Shown here: positions 27,678 through 37,017 of the stretch, in pieces | Position numbering within the stretch: position 1 is the stretch's first letter | Layout: each line of letters starts with the position of its first letter | Notes under the pieces: generated by a model | What the model was told of the DNA's origin: nothing | Database searches by the model: none | Seen by the model: the letters and a program-made list of their open reading frames with translations, nothing else | Position numbers and translations under genes: made by a program | Assembly (NCBI RefSeq): GCF_025449335.1 | Contig: NZ_CP104883.1 | Span: 1,790,501 to 1,854,500, forward strand | DNA length: 64,000 nt | Reading direction: 5' to 3' | Source: Bartonella sp. HY328 | Lineage (GTDB): Bacteria; Pseudomonadota; Alphaproteobacteria; Rhizobiales; Rhizobiaceae

Positions 27678-28283
27678 ATGAGTAAAAATATTTCGATCAA
27701 TAAAGCTATCAATCGGCTGCGCAGCAATATTGGCGAGCGCTCGCTGGTGCTTGTTGGTTTAATGGGAGCGGGTAAGACGACGATTGGCAAAAGACTTGCC
27801 CACTTTCTTGGTCTAGATTTTTATGACGCTGACCATGAAATAGAACACGCTTCACAAATGAGCATTAGCGAAATTTTTGCTCAATATGGCGAACAAGAAT
27901 TTAGAGATCTTGAAAAGCGGGTTATTTTACGCTTATTAAATAAAGGTCCTATTGTTTTAGCAACGGGCGGTGGTGCTTATATTAACGAGCAAACACGTGA
28001 AGCAATTCACAATCAAGCGCTTGCTATATGGCTTGATGCTGATCTCGATACTTTAATGGATCGTGTATCACGCCGCAGCCATAGGCCGCTTTTACAAAAT
28101 GACAATCCACGCGCCGTAATGGAACGCTTGATAAAGGAGCGTTACCCAATTTACGCCAAAGCTCATCTTTCAGTAATGAGTACACGTGGCAAACGTGACA
28201 CGGTAACACGGCAAGTTATTAAAAATGTTGACGCCTATCTTAGCAGCCAAAATGAAACTATTAGTCCAATTGCGGATCAATAA
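27678..28283 (+). CDS. aroK: Shikimate kinase
   Basis: 201-residue shikimate kinase, which phosphorylates shikimate in chorismate synthesis. The Walker A motif GLMGAGKTTIGKRLA lies at residues 27-41, FYDADHEIE near 52, FRDLEKRVI near 76 and LATGGGAYI near 95; the lid region RSHRPLL is near 134. Length is normal for the alphaproteobacterial form with an N-terminal extension. In relatives aroB follows directly, but no aroB is found here; 357 bases without a gene follow. Confidence 0.95.
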   Translation: MSKNISINKAINRLRSNIGERSLVLVGLMGAGKTTIGKRLAHFLGLDFYDADHEIEHASQMSISEIFAQYGEQEFRDLEKRVILRLLNKGPIVLATGGGAYINEQTREAIHNQALAIWLDADLDTLMDRVSRRSHRPLLQNDNPRAVMERLIKERYPIYAKAHLSVMSTRGKRDTVTRQVIKNVDAYLSSQNETISPIADQ

Positions 28284-28640
28284 AAAAAATTGCATTAGCT
28301 CATTGTTAGAGCCTATTAGTTTTAGAAAAAGATTGCATAAATACTGGTTAAATAATTCATTATGCATTCTTAGCGATAGATCTTTAAATAACTGGAATTC
28401 TTTGTTTTAATATAGGCTGTGCCTTTAATCAGCAAACTGCCAAAAACTTTAAACGCTCTTATGACTTTTACTGTATGCAGAACCTTAAGCAGGCAATGAA
28501 TAGCATTATGGTAAATCTATTTAAAAAAATCAGCGTTGAGCTAACTTGTGAATCTAACTTCAAATAGAAAAAGTCAGGCCTACCGATCCAACGGGGAGCC
28601 TGACCTAAAGCATAGTTTCATGCTATTTATATATTAAATA
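28284..28640. other. Intergenic region after aroK
   Basis: 357 bases between convergent genes. It ends with the terminator of the carboxypeptidase gene; the rest is AT-rich and holds no convincing reading frame. Confidence 0.5.
28563..28604 (-). terminator. Terminator after the D,D-carboxypeptidase gene
   Basis: Read on the minus strand, GTCAGGC (28604-28598) pairs with GCCTGAC (28579-28573), with a further CCG/CGG pairing inside the loop, then TTTTTCTATTTG. It starts 37 bases after the stop at 28641. Confidence 0.85.
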
Positions 28641-30155
28641 TTAATCTTCCAAAGCATAGCAGGCGATTCCTGCATCTTTAAGACTATTACAAGCCTGCCA
28701 AGCTGCTGTTTTTGACTGAAAACCTGAGAATCGTGCGCGGTAAAAACGCTCATTTCCTTGATCAAAAACTGCAAGGAAAGGATCCGCACCAGCTAATGCC
28801 TGACGTCCAGCAGCGCCGGCTTGCGCTAAGGCTTCATTAGCTTCGGCAGTAGTTGATTTTGACCCTACTTGAATAACCCAACCTTTTTTTGAATTGCTGA
28901 TTGACGAGGTAATAACGGTATCCAAATCATCTGGCACAGGAATAACATCATCTTGCGGCACAGCAATCACATCATTATTTATTGTACTAGCAACAACATC
29001 TTCTACAACAGCGGTATTGTCCTTAGCATTCGCTTTACTAAAGCTTGCCTTAAACACGGGCTTTGGTGGATTTTTAATCGGCGAACTTTCAATTACAACA
29101 TCATTGGCAGCCGCAATTGCGGGTGGTAGTTTCGCATTGCGAGAAGCAAGAGCCGTCAATAATGCTGCATCATGTTCTCGATCTGTTACGCTAGCAACTT
29201 CAACTTTTGCTGCAGGTTGAACTTGGTTGTTACGAGCAACTGGAATTGGAGCCTCATGGCCCTTTGGCAATTCAAAACTACGGCTTGCAACAAGCGGGGC
29301 AGCGCTGCGGTTACCGGTACCACCATCAATATAGGTAAGCAATAATTCACGCATATGCTGGTCACGCAACGGCCCAGAGCGACCACCCATAACTACACCA
29401 ACGATTGATTTATTGCCTACACGCATAGAGGTTGCAAGATTAAATCCTGACATGCGTGTGTAACCAGTTTTGATTCCATCAACACCTTTCATTGCACCGA
29501 CAAGGCGATTATGACCATTGATGGTTTTACCGCGAAAGTTTACACTTGTTGCGGAAAACCAACCATATTGACGAGGAAAATGCTCACGCAATGCTAGTGA
29601 TAGCAACGCCATATCGCGCGCAGTAGTGTAATTGCGTGGATCAGGCAAACCAGAAGCATTGACAAAATTTGTATTCATCATGCCAAGGCGACGTGCTTTT
29701 GCTGTCATCATTTGGCCAAAGCGTGCTTCCGAACCACCAAGATATTCAGCGATTGCTGTTGCAACATCATTTGCTGATCGCGTTATTAGCGTTCTCGCAG
29801 CAATTTCTGCAGGAATTGTTTGCCCTGCTTTAAAACCAATTTTTGTCGGAGGACGCGAAGCAGCATAAGCAGAAACAGGAATAGGTGTATTAGATGAAAT
29901 ACGCCCTGATTGCATGGCTTCAAAAAGCATATAAAGTGTCATCATCTTGGTTAATGATGCTGGATAACGCTTTGCATTAGCATTTTCCTGAAAAAGAGTT
30001 TTACCTGAATTCGCATCAATAACAATTGCAGCATATTTATCGGCATAAGCTCCCTTGGGAGCAGCAGAAGCAATATTTGCACCTAACGACACCGCAACAA
30101 CAGCTATCGTCGACTTGCAAAAAAATGATGTTAATTTTCCAATAGTTTTACGCAC
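28641..30155 (-). CDS. D-alanyl-D-alanine carboxypeptidase (S11, PBP5-like) with SPOR domain
   Basis: 504 residues. A signal peptide (about 1-32) leads to a serine peptidase S11 domain that trims the terminal D-Ala from peptidoglycan stem peptides. All three motifs are present: SLTK (Ser67-Lys70), SAN (127-129) and KTG (229-231). After a long Ala/Val/Asn/Pro-rich linker (about 290-425), a C-terminal SPOR domain (about 430-502, KGWVIQVGSKSTTAEANEAL... RFSGFQSKTAAWQACNSLK) binds denuded glycan at the division site. This layout is common in rhizobia. A 7-base dyad lies about 70-95 bases upstream of the start. It is monocistronic. Confidence 0.95.
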   Translation of the reverse strand: MRKTIGKLTSFFCKSTIAVVAVSLGANIASAAPKGAYADKYAAIVIDANSGKTLFQENANAKRYPASLTKMMTLYMLFEAMQSGRISSNTPIPVSAYAASRPPTKIGFKAGQTIPAEIAARTLITRSANDVATAIAEYLGGSEARFGQMMTAKARRLGMMNTNFVNASGLPDPRNYTTARDMALLSLALREHFPRQYGWFSATSVNFRGKTINGHNRLVGAMKGVDGIKTGYTRMSGFNLATSMRVGNKSIVGVVMGGRSGPLRDQHMRELLLTYIDGGTGNRSAAPLVASRSFELPKGHEAPIPVARNNQVQPAAKVEVASVTDREHDAALLTALASRNAKLPPAIAAANDVVIESSPIKNPPKPVFKASFSKANAKDNTAVVEDVVASTINNDVIAVPQDDVIPVPDDLDTVITSSISNSKKGWVIQVGSKSTTAEANEALAQAGAAGRQALAGADPFLAVFDQGNERFYRARFSGFQSKTAAWQACNSLKDAGIACYALED

Positions 30156-30557
30156 ATCTACACCCTGCTTTTAAGCATTACACTTCAGCGCTAACAATTC
30201 GCTTAACGATGATTTGGTGTTAGATTAGTGTAAACAGCGTTACTAATCCGTTTACGCCCGTTCAATTTTCAGATTTTTTTTAAACAATTTTCATTATTTT
30301 AACGTGAACAAAAGAAGAAAGTAAAAAGGCAAAAAGAAAACAAATCGTAAACATTAAAAATATTTACGTTAAAAAACAAATATATAACAAAATTAACCAT
30401 AAAATAAATTAGTAACTAAACAATGCGACAATAAATGAAGAAACATTTCAATAGTTGCAATCATCCTATAAGGGGGTAAAATTACTAAAATTTATTTTAT
30501 GAAAGGCTTTAGACAATGCTCTTGCCCAAGGAAGCAAAAAAATTGGGGAATCTTTAT
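30156..30557. other. Divergent intergenic region, carboxypeptidase/clpS
   Basis: About 400 bases. GATTAGT (30223-30229) and ACTAATC (30242-30248) form a dyad, interlocked with a second one, GTAAAC (30230-30235) and GTTTAC (30250-30255). These could be an operator for the carboxypeptidase gene. The rest is AT-rich and carries no gene. Confidence 0.4.
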
Positions 30558-30890
30558 ATGCAAAAAGACAGCACCAACAGCCATAGCGAAAGCGATTCTG
30601 AAATTGCTGTAGAGGCACGTACGCGGCCCAAAATAAAAAAGCCGAATCTATATCGCGTTATTCTGTTAAACGACGATTATACGCCCATGAATTTTGTAAT
30701 CGATATTCTTTTGGAGGTTTTTCATAAAACTTTAGAAGAAGCTACAGCCATTACTTTTTCGGTTCATCATCTTGGTGCCGGTGAGTGCGGCATATATACT
30801 TATGAAGTGGCGGAGGAAAAAGTTAATCAGGTGTTGAGCTCTGCACGCAAGGAACAACATCCACTCCAATGCATTATGGAAAAAAAATAA
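30558..30890 (+). CDS. clpS: ClpS adaptor for the ClpAP protease
   Basis: 110 residues from the preferred ATG at 30558 (GGGGAA 8 bases upstream); an ATG at 30516 would add 14 residues but has a poorer site. ClpS binds N-degron substrates and delivers them to ClpA. The core NLYRVILLNDDYTPMNFVIDILLEVFHKTLEEATAITFSVH carries the conserved NDDYTPM substrate-pocket motif, and the C-terminal half has GECGIYTYEVAEEKV and HPLQCIMEKK. It is followed by a broken second copy and then clpA, as expected for an adaptor and its unfoldase. Confidence 0.95.
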   Translation: MQKDSTNSHSESDSEIAVEARTRPKIKKPNLYRVILLNDDYTPMNFVIDILLEVFHKTLEEATAITFSVHHLGAGECGIYTYEVAEEKVNQVLSSARKEQHPLQCIMEKK

Positions 30891-31193
30891 AATTTTTTAT
30901 AAATTTTAGTGCCTGCTTTTAAAAAGTCATAACATAAAAATTTTTCATCGTTAGAATATGGTAATCCTTCCAAGCCATGATCGATTATATTTCACTTGAT
31001 TTTATCAATGATCCTCAAAATACAATCTATATAACACGCAAGTTGCGTTGAAAAAGTAAAACTAAATATGTAAAATCAATAAATGGTAGAAACCAAAAAT
31101 TTAAAAATTCTAGCCAATGCGGGCTTGATTGCTTAGTCTTTGCTAAAATTATGGATAAAATTCAATTTATTAAGCTTGTAAAATCAAAAAAAT

Positions 31194-31422
31194 ATGCCGC
31201 CGAATGTTAGTTTTACACCAATAAATTTTGCTACCCATATTATTACAAAGATTTTCGACAAAACACTTGAAGAGACTAAAGCAATTACCTATTCTGTAAA
31301 CCAACATGCTGCTGCAAATGTGGTATTTACACATATGAAATTGCTTGAGAGAAACTTGCCCTATACGTCTGTTTGCAAACTAGTCGCAATATTCTCTACA
31401 AGGCGTAATGGAAAATAAGTGA
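31194..31422 (+). pseudogene. Degenerate second clpS copy
   Basis: A frame starting at 31194 reads SFTPINFATHIITKIFDKTLEETKAITYSVNQ, clearly like residues DYTPMNFVIDILLEVFHKTLEEATAITFSVHH of the intact clpS 640 bases upstream. After that the likeness jumps frame: a second frame gives KCGIYTYEIA then a stop, and a third gives SLQGVMENK then TGA at 31420-31422, matching PLQCIMEKK. The N-terminal part with the NDD motif is missing. So this is a tandem ClpS paralogue destroyed by a deletion and at least two frameshifts. It cannot make a working adaptor. The preceding 300 bases hold nothing else recognisable. Confidence 0.85.
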
Positions 31423-31428
31423 GGTTGT

Positions 31429-33789
31429 ATGCCATCTTTTACCCCTGGCCTTGAAATGGCTTTACACCGCGCATTAACATTTGCGAATGAAAGTCGCCAT
31501 GAATATACAACATTGGAACACCTTCTTCTTGCACTGATCGAAGAAGACGATGCCGCTAATGTTATGCGTGCATGCGGTGTTGATCTTGATATATTAGCTG
31601 CGAGAATAAAAGATTACATCCAGACTGAGCTTGATAAGCAGGTTATGGCAGATGACCATGACACCAAACCCACTACCGCTTTTCAGCGGGTCATTCAACG
31701 TGCAGTCATCCATGCGCAGTCGGCAAGTAAAGATGATGTAACCGGCGGCAATGTTTTAGTTGCTATTTTTGCAGAGCGTGAAAGCCACGCTGCATTTTTT
31801 CTGCAAGAACAGGAAATGACACGCTACGATGCAGTCAATTATTTGTCTCACGGCATAGCCAAGGCCGGTAGTATTCCCGATAATATGATTTTTTATGAAG
31901 ATTTCGAAGTCAATGATGATGACGACATCGACACCAAAAAAGCATCTGATGCCTTATCATCCTATTGCGTGAATTTAAATGAGCGAGCCAAAGAGGGGAA
32001 GATTGATCCACTTATTGGTCGCGATAATGAAGTTAATCGCACTATACAGATTTTATGCAGGCGCTCAAAAAACAATCCGCTATATGTGGGTGAACCAGGG
32101 GTTGGCAAGACTGCTATTGCTGAAGGTTTAGCAAGACGCATTGTTGATAAGCAAGTGCCGGAAGTTTTAGCAGAAGCCACAATTTTTTCACTTGATATCG
32201 GTGTCTTATTAGCTGGAACTCGCTATCGTGGAGATTTTGAGGATCGCTTAAAGCAAGTTGTAACTGAGCTTGGCAATCAACCAAAAGCGGTGCTTTTCAT
32301 TGATGAGATCCACACAATTATTGGCGCTGGCGCTACATCAGGCGGTACGATGGATGCTGCAAATCTGTTAAAGCCTGCGCTTGCATCAGGTGCAATACGC
32401 TGTATGGGGTCGACCACTTATAAGGAATATCGGCAAATCTTTGAAAAAGATCGCGCTTTGGTTCGACGCTTTCAAAAAATTGACGTAAAAGAACCAACAC
32501 TAAGTGAAGCGCTCGACATTATGAAAGGCTTAAAGCCATATTTTGAAGAATATCATAGTGTAAAATTTACAGATGAAGCATTAAAGGCTGCGGTTGATTT
32601 ATCCGCCCGTTATATTTCTGATCGTCAATTGCCGGATAAAGCGATTGATGTCATTGATGAAACGGGAGCAGCTCAAGTTCTTTTACCGGAAAAAAAGCGT
32701 AAAAAAACGATTACCGCCAAGGAAATCGAAGCAACAATCGCAAGTATGGCACATATACCACCTAAAACCGTGTCACGCGATGACAGACAAGTTTTATCTA
32801 ATCTTTTCAATGAATTAAAACGCGTTATTTATGGTCAAGATAAAGCGATTGAAGCATTAACTAGTTCGATTAAGCTTGCGCGTGCCGGCCTTCGCGAACC
32901 GAACAAACCGATTGGCAGCTATCTTTTTTCTGGCCCAACGGGGGTTGGTAAAACCGAAGCCGCAAAGCAACTTGCATCTTCTTTAGGCGTTGAACTATTG
33001 CGGTTTGATATGTCTGAATATATGGAACAGCATTCGGTATCGCGCTTAATCGGCGCACCTCCCGGCTATGTTGGATATGATCAAGGTGGACTAATCACCG
33101 ATGCCGTTGATCAGCACCGTCATGCGGTTTTGCTGCTTGATGAAATTGAAAAAGCTCATCCCGATGTCTACAATGTGCTATTGCAGGTAATGGATAATGG
33201 CAAGCTTACTGATCATAATGGCAAGCAAATTGATTTTCGCAACATCATTTTGATCATGACCACTAATGCTGGCGCATCAGACCTTGAAAAGGCAGCTATT
33301 GGTTTTGGCGATACGAAACGCACCGGCGATGATATTGAAGCAATTAACCGGCAATTCACACCAGAATTTCGTAATCGCCTTGATGCGATCATTCCATTTG
33401 GCCCCTTGGCAATGCCGGTCATTTACCAAGTAGTTCAAAAATTTGTTATTCAACTTGAAGCACAACTTGCCGATCGTGGTATTACCTTTGACCTCACTGA
33501 TGGCGCAATTAAATGGCTGGCTGAAAAAGGTTATGACTCTCGAATGGGCGCACGCCCTTTGGCTCGTATCATACAAGAACACATTAAAAAACCGCTTGCA
33601 GATGAAATTCTTTTTGGAAAGTTACGCAAAGGTGGTACCGTTCGCGTTGCGCTTAATAAGAATAATAACGGTATTGCACTTGATATCTTACCAGCTGACA
33701 CACCTATTCGTGCCCCAAAGACAAATGATAAAAAGAATGAGGATGCCTATCTTGGTGATATATCAGATGAAAGCGAAAGCAGCATTTAA
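31429..33789 (+). CDS. clpA: ATP-dependent Clp protease ATP-binding subunit ClpA
   Basis: 786-residue AAA+ unfoldase that feeds substrates to ClpP. The N-domain with two Clp repeats (about 1-145; TPGLEMALHRALTFANESRHEYTTLEHLLLAL) is where ClpS docks. The D1 Walker A GEPGVGKTA is near residue 222 with Walker B VLFIDEIHTIIGAG near 285; the D2 Walker A GPTGVGKTE is near 503 with LLLDEIEKAHPDV near 567. The ClpP-binding IGF-type loop (AAIGFGD) is near 622. There is no ClpB-type long coiled coil, which supports ClpA. The start lies 6 bases after the clpS pseudogene. Confidence 0.97.
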   Translation: MPSFTPGLEMALHRALTFANESRHEYTTLEHLLLALIEEDDAANVMRACGVDLDILAARIKDYIQTELDKQVMADDHDTKPTTAFQRVIQRAVIHAQSASKDDVTGGNVLVAIFAERESHAAFFLQEQEMTRYDAVNYLSHGIAKAGSIPDNMIFYEDFEVNDDDDIDTKKASDALSSYCVNLNERAKEGKIDPLIGRDNEVNRTIQILCRRSKNNPLYVGEPGVGKTAIAEGLARRIVDKQVPEVLAEATIFSLDIGVLLAGTRYRGDFEDRLKQVVTELGNQPKAVLFIDEIHTIIGAGATSGGTMDAANLLKPALASGAIRCMGSTTYKEYRQIFEKDRALVRRFQKIDVKEPTLSEALDIMKGLKPYFEEYHSVKFTDEALKAAVDLSARYISDRQLPDKAIDVIDETGAAQVLLPEKKRKKTITAKEIEATIASMAHIPPKTVSRDDRQVLSNLFNELKRVIYGQDKAIEALTSSIKLARAGLREPNKPIGSYLFSGPTGVGKTEAAKQLASSLGVELLRFDMSEYMEQHSVSRLIGAPPGYVGYDQGGLITDAVDQHRHAVLLLDEIEKAHPDVYNVLLQVMDNGKLTDHNGKQIDFRNIILIMTTNAGASDLEKAAIGFGDTKRTGDDIEAINRQFTPEFRNRLDAIIPFGPLAMPVIYQVVQKFVIQLEAQLADRGITFDLTDGAIKWLAEKGYDSRMGARPLARIIQEHIKKPLADEILFGKLRKGGTVRVALNKNNNGIALDILPADTPIRAPKTNDKKNEDAYLGDISDESESSI

Positions 33790-33855
33790 TATGTGAGCTT
33801 AGATCATGGATAAAAACCAAAAGTTTTATTAAAAATTTATTACTAAAGCTGTGAG

Positions 33856-33901
33856 GTAAGTTAACATATAACTTTTAACTTACTGTAAATTTATCTTTTT
33901 T
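33856..33901 (+). terminator. Terminator after clpA
   Basis: GTAAGTTAA (33856-33864) pairs perfectly with TTAACTTAC (33875-33883), followed by TGTAAATTTATCTTTTTTT. It lies 67 bases after the clpA stop. Confidence 0.7.
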
Positions 33902-33934
33902 TAAAAAATATATTGATAATACGGGGCAATAGCA

Positions 33935-35332
33935 ATGCGTGTAAAGATAATGGATGCCAACCTTGAAAAAGGTCTTAAAGCACTGTCGGACAAATTTGGC
34001 GTGAATTTTAGTAATAATGAATCAATACGCGCAAGTCATACTCACACAATTAGCACCCTTGAACATCAGCTTCCCGACTGTGTCATTTATGTTGAAAATG
34101 CTAGTGATGTACAAAGCTTAGTGTTGATTGCGCAGGAATATAATTTACCCATCATCGCTTTTAGTGCAGGCACGTCTTTAGAAGGCCAGTTAAACGCACC
34201 TTTTGGTGGCATCAGCGTTGATTTTTCTCGCATGAATAAAGTTATTGAGTTTAATCCTGACGACATGACGATAACTGTTGAACCGGGTATAACGCGAGAG
34301 GTATTAAACAGCTGGTTACGTGATAGCGGCCTGTTTTTCCCTGTTGATCCTGGTGCGAATGCCTCGATTGGTGGCATGGCATCAACTAGGGCATCCGGCA
34401 CAAATGCAGTACGCTATGGCACGATGAAAGACTTGGTATTAAGTGCTGAAGCTGTTATGGCTGATGGTAGACTTATTCGAACCGCAAGCAAAGCTAAAAA
34501 AAGTGCAGCGGGCTATGATTTAACCCACTTACTTGTTGGCTCTGAAGGAACCTTAGGCCTATTCACCGCAATTACGTTAAAATTGCAACCAATTCCAGAG
34601 GTTATTGCCAGTGGGGTTTGCACATTTGAAAGCGTTAAGCATGCATGTGACGCAGTTATCGAAATGATCCAATGCGCCGTGCCGATTGCACGTGTTGAAT
34701 TGATGGATCAAGTTCAGGTCGCTGCCTGTAATGCCTATTCAGGCTTGGATCTTGAAGCACGTCCAACTCTTTGCTTGGAATTTCATGGTGATAGTACGAG
34801 CGTGGATACGCAGATTGCCATATTTGATGAAATTGCCAAATCCCATGGCAGTTTAGATTTCACCTATTCACGTGATGCTGATCAGCGTGCCAAGCTTTGG
34901 AAGGCGCGCCATAACGCTTTTTGGGCAGGTGAAGCCTTAATGAAAAATTGTGAAATTTTCTCAACTGATGTCTGTGTGCCTATTTCAAAACTTGCAATTT
35001 GTGTGGAGGAAACACAAAAAGACCTGCAAGAAACAGGTTTAATGGGGCCAATTGTTGGCCATGTTGGTGATGGAAATTTTCATCTTCTGCTTGGATATGA
35101 AAAAGGAAATCCAAATGAAAGAGCCAAAGCTATGGCGTTTTCTGCCCGATTAAGCGAAAGAGCAATTTATTTTGATGGTACCTGTACGGGTGAACATGGC
35201 ATTGGAGAGCGTAAAGCACCTTATTTGCGTAAGGAATTTGGGGATGGTGTGGATTTTATGCAAGTGATTAAACAAGCGCTGGATCCGAAAAATATTTTAA
35301 ACCCTGGAAAATATGGTTTTGATAATTATTAA
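33935..35332 (+). CDS. FAD-linked D-lactate/glycolate-type dehydrogenase (GlcD/Dld family)
   Basis: 465 residues. An FAD-binding (PCMH-type) domain spans about 45-223 (SAGTSLEGQLNAPFGGISVDFSRMNK, PVDPGANASIGGMASTRASGTNAVRYGTMKD, LLVGSEGTLGLFT). The C-terminal FAD-oxidase domain (about 225-463) has the metal/substrate stretch GHVGDGNFH and the closing CTGEHGIGERKAPYL. Closest in form to D-lactate dehydrogenase (cytochrome); GlcD and D-2-hydroxyglutarate dehydrogenases share this architecture, so the substrate is not settled. The start could also be an ATG five codons inside. It is monocistronic with a terminator. Confidence 0.88.
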   Translation: MRVKIMDANLEKGLKALSDKFGVNFSNNESIRASHTHTISTLEHQLPDCVIYVENASDVQSLVLIAQEYNLPIIAFSAGTSLEGQLNAPFGGISVDFSRMNKVIEFNPDDMTITVEPGITREVLNSWLRDSGLFFPVDPGANASIGGMASTRASGTNAVRYGTMKDLVLSAEAVMADGRLIRTASKAKKSAAGYDLTHLLVGSEGTLGLFTAITLKLQPIPEVIASGVCTFESVKHACDAVIEMIQCAVPIARVELMDQVQVAACNAYSGLDLEARPTLCLEFHGDSTSVDTQIAIFDEIAKSHGSLDFTYSRDADQRAKLWKARHNAFWAGEALMKNCEIFSTDVCVPISKLAICVEETQKDLQETGLMGPIVGHVGDGNFHLLLGYEKGNPNERAKAMAFSARLSERAIYFDGTCTGEHGIGERKAPYLRKEFGDGVDFMQVIKQALDPKNILNPGKYGFDNY

Positions 35333-35386
35333 AACTAAATTTTGTGAGTGCCCTGTCTCGAATTATTTAGCTTTGAATGTTTTTAT

Positions 35387-35422
35387 AAAATGCCGATAAT
35401 ATTTATTATTAATCGGCATTTT
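35387..35422. terminator. Bidirectional terminator between the dehydrogenase and GNAT genes
   Basis: AAAATGCCGAT (35387-35397) and ATCGGCATTTT (35412-35422) form a perfect 11-base stem with T-rich ends on both strands, between converging genes. Confidence 0.85.
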
Positions 35423-35480
35423 AAGTTAAAACCTCTATTTAAAGTTTCCCACTAATTCATTATAAAAGAACAAAATTCTA

Positions 35481-36020
35481 TCAATCGTCCTTCCATGCCT
35501 CAATCATCACATCGCTGGTTGAAACGGGTTCAAAACCTAGTTTTTGATAAAGTTGCAAAGCGCGCGGGCTATCAAGTGTATTTGTCTGAATGATGAGTTT
35601 TTTTGGGTCTAAATCCCAAGCTGAAGATAGGACTTCATTTAGAAAAAATCGCGATAATCCGCGTCCTTGGTACTCCTTAATCAAGCCAAAATATAACACT
35701 TCGGCAATAGGCATATTACGCAGATTAAGCTCCGCAAAACCTGCAGGACAACCACTTATATATAAAATATAAATTACGGTTTGATCAGATTGGATAATAT
35801 CCTTTATTTGTTGATCTTTTAACTTGCGTCGTACAGACCAGTGATGTTCTTTACCAATTTCACGATATAAATAACGATAAAAATGAGGAGGACATAGCTC
35901 AGCTTTCATTATAGCAAGCGCCATACCTATCGGCAATGGCACTTGATTATTGTTGCGTGCTTGCATTTCAAGGTGAGTAACACGAGCGGCGAGATATTGA
36001 GGTGATTTTTTGAAGCCCAT
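35481..36020 (-). CDS. GNAT-family N-acetyltransferase
   Basis: About 179 residues from the ATG at 36020, which has GGAG 9 bases upstream; longer starts overlap that site. The acetyl-CoA loop is visible as EYQGRGLSRFFLNEV near residue 130, followed by the usual NTLDSPRALQLYQKLGFEPV element. Acceptor substrate is unknown. It lies 15 bases after sseA in the same direction and is probably co-transcribed with it; the sseA-GNAT pair is also seen in related genomes. Confidence 0.88.
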   Translation of the reverse strand: MGFKKSPQYLAARVTHLEMQARNNNQVPLPIGMALAIMKAELCPPHFYRYLYREIGKEHHWSVRRKLKDQQIKDIIQSDQTVIYILYISGCPAGFAELNLRNMPIAEVLYFGLIKEYQGRGLSRFFLNEVLSSAWDLDPKKLIIQTNTLDSPRALQLYQKLGFEPVSTSDVMIEAWKDD

Positions 36021-36035
36021 TAAACGCATCTCCAA

Positions 36036-36884
36036 TTATTCATCCGAAACAACAACAGTATCACTTAATGAGCCCCACTCGCTCCATGAACCGTCATAAA
36101 GTCGCACATTCTCATTTCCCAAGCCCTGCAAAGCCAACGTCAAAACAGCCGCAGTTACTCCAGAACCACAAGTCGTTACGATCGGGACCAGCGGATCGAT
36201 GGAAGCATTTTTAAAAATCCCTATAATTTCTTCATTCGATTTGAATTTTCCATTATCAGCAAGCAGGGCATAGGGAATATTATGAGCATTCGGCATATGG
36301 CCAGAGCGCACACCTGCCCGCGGTTCCTTTTCTTCGCCAGAAAATCGTTTTTTTCCACGTGCATCAGCGATGGAAATGTCACCCCTAACAACGATATCGC
36401 GCATTTCATCAATAAAAACGACTTTGCTTAGATCAGCATTCGCGTTAAATATTTTTGGAGCAATAATTGTATCATTACTGGTTACAGGACGCCCTTCCTG
36501 TTGCCAAAATTTAAAGCCGCCATCAAGCACATAAACTTTTTCTGCGCCCATCAAGCGCAACAACCACCATGCACGCGGTGCAGAAAAGAGACCATCACCA
36601 TCGTAAACAACTATGGTATTTTTTTCACTAACACCAAGTGCACCTAGTCCTTTTGCGAAATATTCGGCATCGGGCAATGTATGAGGTAGGGAAGACTGTG
36701 GGTCACTTAATAGATCATGGTCAAAAAACACAGCTTCTGGTATGTGCGACTTGCTATATTCTAAACGACCATTTCTATTGGCTTTTGGTAAATACCAAGA
36801 TGCATCAATAATATGTATATCACTTGCACCTAATTGGCTTTCCAACCAGTCTGCAGACACGATAAAAGGATTGTTGTGAGACAT
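36036..36884 (-). CDS. sseA: 3-mercaptopyruvate sulfurtransferase
   Basis: 282 residues with two rhodanese domains (about 1-140 and 155-275). The active-site loop is TTCGSGVTA with catalytic Cys239; the CGSGVTA form marks mercaptopyruvate sulfurtransferase rather than thiosulfate sulfurtransferase (CRKGVTA). It transfers sulfane sulfur from 3-mercaptopyruvate to acceptors. It lies downstream of cysK in the same direction, which keeps cysteine metabolism genes together. Confidence 0.93.
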   Translation of the reverse strand: MSHNNPFIVSADWLESQLGASDIHIIDASWYLPKANRNGRLEYSKSHIPEAVFFDHDLLSDPQSSLPHTLPDAEYFAKGLGALGVSEKNTIVVYDGDGLFSAPRAWWLLRLMGAEKVYVLDGGFKFWQQEGRPVTSNDTIIAPKIFNANADLSKVVFIDEMRDIVVRGDISIADARGKKRFSGEEKEPRAGVRSGHMPNAHNIPYALLADNGKFKSNEEIIGIFKNASIDPLVPIVTTCGSGVTAAVLTLALQGLGNENVRLYDGSWSEWGSLSDTVVVSDE

Positions 36885-37017
36885 TGCGTTTCCTTCCCTA
36901 TTTATCCCTATATTACGCCTTTCTTGTTAAAAATCGAGAACAATTTAAGTGAGAATATGCAATTCATTCCCCCATTAATAAGGAAAGAGAAAAAACCTCG
37001 TATTATGATTTGAGAGA

